From Kiritimatiellales bacterium (GTDB taxonomy: Bacteria > Verrucomicrobiota > Kiritimatiellia > Kiritimatiellales > Pontiellaceae): a stretch of DNA of 15,920 bases. Positions 5,898 through 15,920 of this stretch are shown piece by piece. The DNA is taken from contig WFRA01000113.1 of the NCBI GenBank assembly GCA_015486775.1, positions 1 through 15,920 of the forward strand, given 5' to 3'. The translations under genes were made by a program, and so were the position numbers. A model generated the notes under the pieces. The model worked only from the letters and a program-made list of their open reading frames with translations. It made no database searches and was not told the DNA's origin. How positions within the stretch are numbered: position 1 is the first letter of the stretch; every line of letters starts with the position of its first letter.

Positions 5898-6473
5898 TTA
5901 TTTGCTTCCCGGATGCACCAGTTCCAGCCCCTCTTTGCAGAGCGGGCAGTCGGCGGGATCGTAGGTGACCGGCTCGATCTCCAGCAGGCTCACCAGCGGC
6001 GCATCGAACGAAGCCTTGCCCCCGCTGCGATCCACCAGGATGCCGATGGCCGCCACCGCGCCGCCGTTGGCCTCGACAATATCGACCGTCTCCTGCACCC
6101 GCCCACCGCGTGTCACCACATCCTCGGCGATCACAAAGCGTTCGCCGGGCTTAATCTTGAAGCGGCGCAAAACCAGCTTGTTGTCCTCCTTCTCCACAAA
6201 GATAAAGCGGACGCCCAGCGACCGCGCCACCTCGTGGCCGATCGTGATGCCGCCCATCGCCGGGGCAACCACCGTATCGACTTCCAATGCCTGGATCTCG
6301 CTTTTGAGCTTCTCCACCAGCGCCGCGCAGAGCGTCGCTGCCGTGCGCGGCTGCTCCAGCAGGTGGGCGCACTGGAAAAACCGGTTGCTGTGCAGTCCCG
6401 ACCGCAGCTCGAAATGGCCGTTGAGCAACGCGCCGGTCTCCTCGAATAAATTCAACACCTCTTCCTGTTTCAT
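5898..6473 (-). CDS. pyrE: Orotate phosphoribosyltransferase PyrE
   Basis: PyrE joins orotate to PRPP to make OMP, the fifth step of pyrimidine synthesis. The 191-residue product has the type I phosphoribosyltransferase fold. It shows HFELRSGLHSNRFFQ at the N-terminus, the APAMGGITIGHEVA loop (70-83), the FVEKEDNKLVLRR catalytic loop, and the PRPP-binding motif FVIAEDVVTRGGR (113-125). The C-terminal CPLCKEG extension (C176, C179) with a final HPGSK is typical of the Thermus/deep-branching subtype rather than the E. coli one. ATG 6473 is preceded by GGGAGGA (6484-6478), 4 nt away. That Shine-Dalgarno lies in the last unit of a degenerate heptamer array (6507-6480). No other pyrimidine genes are adjacent. 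Confidence 0.95.
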   Translation of the reverse strand: MKQEEVLNLFEETGALLNGHFELRSGLHSNRFFQCAHLLEQPRTAATLCAALVEKLKSEIQALEVDTVVAPAMGGITIGHEVARSLGVRFIFVEKEDNKLVLRRFKIKPGERFVIAEDVVTRGGRVQETVDIVEANGGAVAAIGILVDRSGGKASFDAPLVSLLEIEPVTYDPADCPLCKEGLELVHPGSK

Positions 6474-6479
6474 CTCTTC

Positions 6480-6507
6480 CTCCCTACTCCGTACTGCGTA
6501 TTACGTA
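6480..6507 (-). repeat. Degenerate heptamer array merging into the pyrE ribosome binding site
   Basis: Read toward pyrE on the - strand, four 7-bp units lie in perfect register: TACGTAA, TACGCAG, TACGGAG, TAGGGAG. The last unit supplies most of the GGGAGGA Shine-Dalgarno, and the pyrE ATG is 6 nt further on. The stepwise change from TACGCAG to TAGGGAG suggests the ribosome binding site arose within an array. Confidence 0.55.
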
Positions 6508-6547
6508 TGATTCATGAGCTCACGGCTTCCACCCAAGCAATATACAG

Positions 6548-6581
6548 AAAAAAAGCCCGTCGCGAAGGACGGGCTTTTTTT
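6548..6581 (-). terminator. Strong terminator after nifJ
   Basis: The arms AGCCCGTC (6554-6561) and GACGGGCT (6568-6575) pair around a GCGAAG loop. They are flanked by seven A and seven T that can pair too, giving a 14-bp stem. It follows the nifJ stop by about a dozen bases on the - strand. The structure is symmetric, so it can work in both directions. Confidence 0.9.
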
Positions 6582-6592
6582 ATTGAACCGGC

Positions 6593-9500
6593 CTACATGA
6601 TTTCGCCGATTTTCTGCATGAAGTTCCAGCGCTTCGCGGCATTTTCCTCCGCCAGCTTGAAGAGCTCTTCGGCCTCGTCCGGCGCCGTCTTGAGCAGCGT
6701 GGTGTAGCGCCGCTCGTTGCGGATGAAGGCTTGGAAGTCGCCTTTGGGCTCCTTGGCGTCCCAGGCGAACTGCTTGCCCTCTTCGGCTTCGGGGTTGAAG
6801 CGGTAGAGCGGCCAGTAGCCGCACTCGACGGCATCCTTGGCGATGGACTGCGTCTTCATCATGTTGATGCCGTGCGCGATGCAGGGCGAGTAGGCGATGA
6901 TGATCGACGGGCCGTTGTAGTTGACGGCTTCCTGGATCGCCTTCTGCGTCTGCATGCGATTGGCACCCATGGAGATCTGCGCCACATAGACGTTGCCGTA
7001 GCTCATGCACATAAAGCCGAGGTTTTTCTTCCCGGAACGCATGCCCTTGGTGGCGAACTTGGCCACCGCTCCGATCGGCGTGGACTTGGAGGCCTGGCCG
7101 CCGGTGTTAGAGTAGACCTCGGTGTCGAGCACGAGAATGTTCACATTCTTGCCGGAAGCGACCACGTGGTCGAGCCCGCCGTAGCCGATATCGTACGCCC
7201 ACCCGTCGCCGCCAAAGATCCAGACGGCCTTATCGACGAAGTAGTCCTGCAACTCGATGATCTTGCGGATTACCGGCGCCGCCTCGGCGGAGGCTTCGGC
7301 CAGCGCGGAGGGCAGCAGGAGCTTCACCGCGTTCTGCGCAGCAACGGCTTCGTCGCCAAGCTCGCCATCCACGCAGGTTTCGATGGCTTTTTCCAGCGCG
7401 GCCGCCAGGTCGGCGGTGGTTCCGGCTTCCAGCAGCTTGGCGACCGACTGGCGGAGCAGCGCGCGGTTGTTGTCGACCGCCAGGCGGAAGCCCAGTCCGT
7501 ATTCGGCGTTGTCCTCGAAGAGCGAGTTAGCCCAGGCCGGGCCGCGGCCGTCCGCGCCGGAACAGTACGGGATGGTCGGGAAGGTGCCTCCATAAATGGA
7601 GGAGCAGCCCGTGGCGTTGGCCACCATCATGTGCTCGCCGCAAACCTGCGTGACGAGTTTCACATAGGGCGTCTCCCCGCAGCCGGCGCAGGCGCCGGAG
7701 AACTCGAAGAGCGGCTTCTTGAACTGCAGGCCTTTGACGGTGGCGGCGTTCGCGCCATCAAGTACGTTGTCGGGCAGCGCATCGAAGAAGGCGGCGTTGG
7801 CCACTTCGCCGACGGAGCGTTCGTGCTCGAGCGTGGTGAACTCCAGCGCCTTGGTCTTGGCCGGGCAGGTCTCGACGCAGACCCCGCAGCCGGTGCAGTC
7901 TTCCACGTAGACCTGGATCTTGTATTGCAGATCCTTGTCGTTTTTCGTCTTGGAGACGATCGGCTTGAAGCTTTCCGGGGCGCCGGCGAGCTCGGCGGGA
8001 TCGATCTGCTTGGCGCGGATGACCGCGTGCGGGCAGGCCATGACGCACTGGTTGCACTGGATGCAGTTTTCGCTCAGCCATTTGGGGACGCGCGGGCCGA
8101 TGCCGCGTTTTTCCAGCTTGGTGGTGCCCAGCGGAAGCGTGCCGTCGAACGACATGGCGGAAACCGGGATGTCGTCGCCCCGCTCGTGCATGATCGGGAG
8201 GATCACGTTCTTCGCGAAGTCGGAAGCGTCGTCCGGCAGGAGCCTGGGCGGCTCGTAGGATTCGGTGATCTCGGAGGGAACCTCCACCTTTTCGATGGCG
8301 GCCACGGATGCGTCGATCGCCTTCCAGTTCATCTCGACGATGTCCATGCCCTTGCGCTCGAAGGCCTTCTTGGCGTAGTCCTTGATGAGCTGGATGGACT
8401 GTTCGGAGGGTAGCACGCCGGAGAGGTCGAAGTAGACCGTCTGCATGACCGTGTTGATGCGGCCGCCGAGGCCGACCTCCATCGCGATCTTCAGCGCGTT
8501 GACGTTGTAGAAGTTGATCTTGCGGTCGATGATGATCTGCTGCTCCTTCTTCGAGAGGTGGTTGAACACCTCCGAGGTCGGGATCTCGGAGTTGAGCACG
8601 AAGGTGCCGCCTTCCGCAATGGCGTCGAGCATGTCGTAGCGGCCGATGTAGGCCACGTTGTGGCAGGCCACATAGCCGGCATGCTGGATGAGGAAGGGAT
8701 AGTTGACCGGGCTCTCGCCGAAGCGCAGGTGCGAGACCGTCACGCCGCCGGACTTCTTGGAGTCGTAGACAAAGTAGGCCTGCGCAGTCATGTCGGTGTT
8801 GTCGCCGATAATCTTGATGGAGTTCTTGCAGGCGCCGACGGTTCCGTCCGACCCGAAGCCCCAGAAGACGGCGCTCTTCACGTCGTCCGGCTCGATATTG
8901 AACTCTTCGCCGAGCGGAATGGAGAGGTTGGTGACGTCGTCTTCGATGCCGACGGTGAAGCCGTGCCACGCGCCGTTGTCGATGTGGTCGTAGACGGCCT
9001 TCACCATGCGCGGCATAAACTCCTTCGAGGAGAGGCCGTAGCGGCCGCCGATAATCTTGCAGCCCTTGCCTTCGAGCGCGGCAACCACGTCGAGATAGAG
9101 CGGCTCGCCGAGCGCGCCCGGTTCCTTGGTGCGGTCGAGCACAATAATCTTCTTCGCGGTTTCCGGAATGCAGGAGACAAACGCCTTGGCGGAGAAGGGA
9201 CGGTAGAGGCGGACCTTCACGAGGCCGAGCTTTTCGCCCTGCTCGTTGAGCTTTTCAATGGTCTGATCGATGGTGTCGCAGGCGGAACCCATGGCGATGA
9301 CGACCTTTTCGGCATCCGGCGCGCCGACATAGTCGAAGAGGTTGTATTTGCGGCCAAACTTGGCGGCGACCTTGTCCATGTATTCCTGGACGATTTCCGG
9401 AATGGCGTCGTAGTACTTGTTGCTGGTTTCCCGACCCTGGAAATAGACATCCGGGTTTTGGGCGGCCACCTTCAGCACGGGGCTCTCCGGCTTGAGGGCG

Positions 9501-10117
9501 CGGCTGCGGAAGCGTTCGATGAACTCCGGCTCGACCAGGTCCTCGATCTCCTCGTAGTCGATCTGCTCGACCTTCTGCAGCTCGTGCGAGGTGCGGAAGC
9601 CGTCGAAAAAGTTGAGGAAGGGAACCTGCGCCTTCAGGGTGGCGAGGTGAGAGACGATCGCCAGATCCATGGTCTCCTGAATGGAGCTGGCCGCCATCAT
9701 GGCGAAGCCCGTATTGCGGACGCTCATCACGTCGGAGTGGTCGCCGAAGATCGAGAGCGACTGTGCCGCCAGCGAGCGGGCAGAAACGTGGAAGACGGTC
9801 GGCAACATTTCGCCGGCGATCTTATACATATTGGGGATCATCAGCAACAGCCCCTGCGATGCGGTGAAGGTGGTCGTCAGCGCGCCCGCGCTCAGCGAAC
9901 CGTGTACCGCGCCGGCGGCACCGGCTTCGGACTGCATTTCGACCACATCGACTTCCTTGCCGAAGAGGTTTTTCTTGCCCTGACTCGCCCACTCGTCCGA
10001 ATACTCGCCCATGTTGGACGACGGGGTGATGGGATAGATGGCCGCGACATCGGAAAACGCGTATGCAATATGCGCTGCAGCGGTATTGCCGTCGATGGTT
10101 ACCATTTTTTTGCTCAT
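6593..10117 (-). CDS. nifJ: Pyruvate:ferredoxin (flavodoxin) oxidoreductase
   Basis: This enzyme oxidatively decarboxylates pyruvate to acetyl-CoA and CO2 while reducing ferredoxin or flavodoxin; it is a cytoplasmic, oxygen-sensitive enzyme of anaerobic metabolism. The 1174-residue single chain has all domains fused in the usual order. Pyruvate-site residues are in AIYPITPSS near the N-terminus, followed by a transketolase-like domain and a CoA-binding-like domain. Two 4Fe-4S motifs follow: C685/C688/C691/C695 (CIQCNQCVMACP) and C741/C744/C747/C751 (CTGCGVCVETCP). A proximal-cluster segment (FSGACAGCGETPY) and a TPP-binding domain with GGDGWAYDIGYGG and SNTGGQASKSTP complete it. Length is typical. 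ATG 10117 is chosen; AAGGAG (10133-10128) lies 10 nt upstream, and an in-frame TTG at 10123 is the alternative. It stands alone, with a strong terminator behind it. Confidence 0.97.
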   Translation of the reverse strand: MSKKMVTIDGNTAAAHIAYAFSDVAAIYPITPSSNMGEYSDEWASQGKKNLFGKEVDVVEMQSEAGAAGAVHGSLSAGALTTTFTASQGLLLMIPNMYKIAGEMLPTVFHVSARSLAAQSLSIFGDHSDVMSVRNTGFAMMAASSIQETMDLAIVSHLATLKAQVPFLNFFDGFRTSHELQKVEQIDYEEIEDLVEPEFIERFRSRALKPESPVLKVAAQNPDVYFQGRETSNKYYDAIPEIVQEYMDKVAAKFGRKYNLFDYVGAPDAEKVVIAMGSACDTIDQTIEKLNEQGEKLGLVKVRLYRPFSAKAFVSCIPETAKKIIVLDRTKEPGALGEPLYLDVVAALEGKGCKIIGGRYGLSSKEFMPRMVKAVYDHIDNGAWHGFTVGIEDDVTNLSIPLGEEFNIEPDDVKSAVFWGFGSDGTVGACKNSIKIIGDNTDMTAQAYFVYDSKKSGGVTVSHLRFGESPVNYPFLIQHAGYVACHNVAYIGRYDMLDAIAEGGTFVLNSEIPTSEVFNHLSKKEQQIIIDRKINFYNVNALKIAMEVGLGGRINTVMQTVYFDLSGVLPSEQSIQLIKDYAKKAFERKGMDIVEMNWKAIDASVAAIEKVEVPSEITESYEPPRLLPDDASDFAKNVILPIMHERGDDIPVSAMSFDGTLPLGTTKLEKRGIGPRVPKWLSENCIQCNQCVMACPHAVIRAKQIDPAELAGAPESFKPIVSKTKNDKDLQYKIQVYVEDCTGCGVCVETCPAKTKALEFTTLEHERSVGEVANAAFFDALPDNVLDGANAATVKGLQFKKPLFEFSGACAGCGETPYVKLVTQVCGEHMMVANATGCSSIYGGTFPTIPYCSGADGRGPAWANSLFEDNAEYGLGFRLAVDNNRALLRQSVAKLLEAGTTADLAAALEKAIETCVDGELGDEAVAAQNAVKLLLPSALAEASAEAAPVIRKIIELQDYFVDKAVWIFGGDGWAYDIGYGGLDHVVASGKNVNILVLDTEVYSNTGGQASKSTPIGAVAKFATKGMRSGKKNLGFMCMSYGNVYVAQISMGANRMQTQKAIQEAVNYNGPSIIIAYSPCIAHGINMMKTQSIAKDAVECGYWPLYRFNPEAEEGKQFAWDAKEPKGDFQAFIRNERRYTTLLKTAPDEAEELFKLAEENAAKRWNFMQKIGEIM

Positions 10118-10405
10118 GTTCAATCAGCTCCTTGGTTGGGATTCCTTAAACTACGTGAAATATACGAAAATCGTTCCTATTTTGGTTTTTCCGGAACCCG
10201 GTGTTCCTCAAAAAGCGGGGTATACTCCCAGAATCCCGTAGAATGAAAAGGTTTTTCCCTCCGAATTTTACACGTTCCAGCCCCAAACCGCCAATCTCGC
10301 CCAAGCCAGAACTGCGTTTTCAACAAAACGACCGCATTGCCCCCTTCGATACTCCTGCACGAAAGGTTTGAACTGCGCTTCCGAATCGGGGATAAAGGGC
10401 GCGGT
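10118..10405. other. Non-coding region between nifJ and glnS
   Basis: This is the nifJ leader and promoter side of a divergent gap. It holds AAGGAG for nifJ (10133-10128) and a small CGTTTT-CAAC-AAAACG hairpin (10315-10330). It also holds GGAAC/GTTCC inverted arms near 10197-10210. No open frame here looks coded. I see no convincing nifJ promoter; a TATATT-like -10 about 35 bp before the Shine-Dalgarno lacks a partner -35. Confidence 0.5.
10368..10396 (+). promoter_or_regulatory. Possible glnS promoter
   Basis: TTGAAC (10368-10373) and GATAAA (10391-10396) are 17 bp apart, each matching four of six consensus positions. A start near 10403 would put the palindrome and the nine-copy heptamer array in the glnS 5' leader. 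The match is moderate and untested. Confidence 0.35.
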
Positions 10406-10424
10406 TTTTCCAAGGGTTGGAAAA
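10406..10424. repeat. TTTTCCAA-GGG-TTGGAAAA palindrome upstream of glnS
   Basis: Perfect 8-bp arms around GGG, the longest copy of the TTCCAA-N3-TTGGAA family in the window. Its last base is directly followed by the first heptamer unit at 10425. No T-run follows, so it is not a standard terminator. Confidence 0.8.
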
Positions 10425-10487
10425 TACGCAATACGCAGTACGCAATACGAAGTACGCAATACGCATTACGCATTACGCAATACGCAA
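10425..10487 (+). repeat. Nine-copy heptamer array directly upstream of glnS
   Basis: Nine consecutive 7-bp units: TACGCAA, TACGCAG, TACGCAA, TACGAAG, TACGCAA, TACGCAT, TACGCAT, TACGCAA, TACGCAA. Five are exact and four have single or double changes, with no length variation. The array ends one base before an in-frame ATG at 10489 and 13 bases before the preferred glnS start at 10501. Confidence 0.9.
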
Positions 10488-10500
10488 TATGGACACCCCC

Positions 10501-12156
<1,656 letters not shown>

Positions 12157-12160
12157 GCGA

Positions 12161-12208
12161 ATGAAGAAAATCCCGATCAAAAAATTACCAAAGCTTTGGT
12201 ACATATAA
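12161..12208 (+). CDS. Possible 15-codon leader peptide overlapping coaB
   Basis: An ATG five bases after the glnS stop opens a 15-codon frame (MKKIPIKKLPKLWYI) whose TAA stop overlaps the coaB ATG as TAATG. The arrangement would allow translational coupling, which would help because coaB has no visible Shine-Dalgarno. Against it, the peptide is unrecognised, its own ribosome binding site is weak (AGG 3-4 nt upstream), and a frame this short can occur by chance. Confidence 0.25.
   Translation: MKKIPIKKLPKLWYI
12186..12201. repeat. 16-bp perfect palindrome before coaB
   Basis: TACCAAAGCTTTGGTA is fully symmetric and ends 6 bp before the coaB ATG. It shares the CCAA/TTGG inner pairs with the TTCCAA-N3-TTGGAA family but has an even centre. 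It could be an operator, or an RNA hairpin that occludes the start. Confidence 0.55.
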
Positions 12209-12852
12209 TGAACAAGAGAATCCTCATCCTGTCGGGGCCGACGCACGAATATATCGACCCGGTGCGGTTTATCGGCAATGCGAGTAGTGGCAAAATGGGC
12301 AAAGCACTGGCCGAAGAGGCAGCACGCCGCGGGTATGAGATCGACTTTGTTACGGGGCCAGTAGCGGTCGAAAATCTTCCAGAGATTGGAAACGTCCACA
12401 TCCACCGAGTTGTTGGTGCGGAAGAAATGCTTTCCAAAGCTTGGAAACTTTTCCAATCCTCGGAAGCAGCCATCTTTGCCGCCGCCGTAGCCGACTATGC
12501 CCCCGCCGAGAAACTCGAACAGAAGCGGGCCAAGTCCGCCGAGGAGTGGGTACTGCATCTGCGCCCGACTCCGGACATTGCCCAGACTCTCTGCGTGGAA
12601 AAGAAGCCCGGCCAAGTCGCCATCGGCTTTGCATTGCAAACCGAAGCAGGGCAGGAAAACGCCCGCCGCAAGCTGGCGGAAAAAAAACTCAACGGCATTG
12701 TGCTCAACTCCCCCGCAACCTTGGGCGCGGAGAATGGCACCTTCAGCTATCTAGCGGCTGGAGCGGAAGACTTCGAAGCGTGGGGTCGTATCGGCAAGGC
12801 CGAATGCGCCAAGCGGATACTCGATGCCCTCGGCACGGCTCCAAAGAGCTAG
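12208..12852 (+). CDS. coaB: Phosphopantothenate--cysteine ligase, stand-alone CoaB
   Basis: CoaB couples 4'-phosphopantothenate to cysteine in coenzyme A synthesis, using CTP in bacterial CoaBC enzymes. The 214-residue product matches only the C-terminal half of CoaBC. It shows SGPTHEYIDPVRFIGNASSGKMG (N24 at the conserved Asn), ARRGYEIDFVTGP, AAAVADY (91-97), a KLEQKR lysine-rich segment, TPDIAQTL and VAIGFALQTE. The flavin decarboxylase half (CoaC) is absent from the frame and from the window, so it must be encoded elsewhere. The start is ATG 12208; an upstream TTG 12196 is unlikely because it lies within the palindrome. A perfect palindrome repeat inside the gene encodes SKAWK (76-80). 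Probably transcribed with glnS. Confidence 0.9.
   Translation: MNKRILILSGPTHEYIDPVRFIGNASSGKMGKALAEEAARRGYEIDFVTGPVAVENLPEIGNVHIHRVVGAEEMLSKAWKLFQSSEAAIFAAAVADYAPAEKLEQKRAKSAEEWVLHLRPTPDIAQTLCVEKKPGQVAIGFALQTEAGQENARRKLAEKKLNGIVLNSPATLGAENGTFSYLAAGAEDFEAWGRIGKAECAKRILDALGTAPKS
12431..12447. repeat. TTCCAA-N3-TTGGAA palindrome inside coaB
   Basis: TTTCCAA-AGC-TTGGAAA, with perfect 7-bp arms, in the same reading frame as the miaA copy so that it also encodes S-K-A-W-K. Imperfect relatives lie nearby at 12377-12391 (TTCCAGAGATTGGAA) and 12451-12465 (TTCCAATCCTCGGAA). Confidence 0.75.
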
Positions 12853-12942
12853 TGCTCCGAATCCAGCAGATGGCTGTAGTTCTGCACCTACCCCCAATCT
12901 TAAACCACGACCAAAGGGAGCGGTAATCCCTGCTTGAGGGCG

Positions 12943-12968
12943 GGGGGGAAATGCAGTAGGTTCCCCCC
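12943..12968 (+). terminator. Hairpin between coaB and secA, possible terminator
   Basis: GGGGGGAA (12943-12950) pairs with TTCCCCCC (12961-12968) around a 10-nt loop and is followed by TCATTTTA. The stem is very strong but the T-run is short and interrupted. It could end the glnS-coaB transcript or sit in the secA leader, 25 bp before its ATG. The rest of this 141-bp gap shows nothing else I recognise. Confidence 0.45.
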
Positions 12969-12993
12969 TCATTTTAAAACCACGGAAAGATAC

Positions 12994-15920
<2,927 letters not shown>

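Noticed and set aside
6731-10246. Two long + strand open frames (560 and 562 codons) opposite nifJ
   Set aside because: nifJ is clear on the - strand with all cofactor motifs. The + frames are antisense shadows rich in Val, Gly and Arg with no known domain.
10425-10487. CRISPR array
   Set aside because: The unit is 7 bp, in direct tandem with no spacers, and no cas genes are nearby.
12204-12209. TATAAT as a promoter for coaB
   Set aside because: The hexamer overlaps the coaB start codon, so transcription would begin inside the gene.

Overview
This is a GC-rich, densely packed stretch of bacterial chromosome made up mostly of housekeeping genes. It contains no phage, insertion sequence or CRISPR array. 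The best clue to the host is SecA. It carries an insert of roughly 60-70 residues after the DEAD-type box and has GRCARQGD where most bacteria have GRSGRQGD, and from memory both traits resemble chlamydial and other PVC-group proteins. With a pyruvate:ferredoxin oxidoreductase (anaerobic metabolism), a Thermus-like PyrE and a bacterial GlnRS, an anaerobic member of the PVC superphylum, possibly Kiritimatiellota, is my best guess. The lineage is inference.

Layout, left to right. The 3' end of miaA is followed on the + strand by hflX, with a terminator after it. A convergent gene for a fumarylacetoacetate-hydrolase-family enzyme follows on the - strand. A 212-bp divergent intergenic region with a large inverted repeat and a TATAAT box leads to a SO_0444-type Cu/Zn efflux permease (+) and then an orphan NarL/FixJ-type response regulator (+). 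Next come four - strand genes, read right to left: nifJ (PFOR) with a strong terminator, pyrE, a coiled-coil zinc-ribbon protein (COG1579 type), and rnpB, the type A RNase P RNA. On the + strand the window finishes with glnS, a stand-alone coaB and a large 5' part of secA that runs off the end.

The genes cover tRNA and ribosome maintenance (miaA, rnpB, glnS, hflX), cofactor and nucleotide synthesis (coaB, pyrE), central anaerobic carbon metabolism (nifJ) and secretion (secA). They do not form one pathway.

The unusual content lies in small repeats between, and sometimes inside, the genes. (1) A 7-bp tandem repeat (TACGCAA/TTGCGTA) occurs at six places. It abuts start or stop codons and reads in the same orientation toward all four downstream genes (hflX, rnpB, pyrE, glnS). 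At pyrE, degenerate copies run in register into the Shine-Dalgarno. (2) A palindrome, TTCCAA-N3-TTGGAA, occurs perfectly four times: in miaA, in helix P3 of rnpB, upstream of glnS directly abutting a nine-copy heptamer array, and in coaB. Several imperfect copies are also present. I see no multi-gene novel system here. The repeats are the best candidate for something undescribed.
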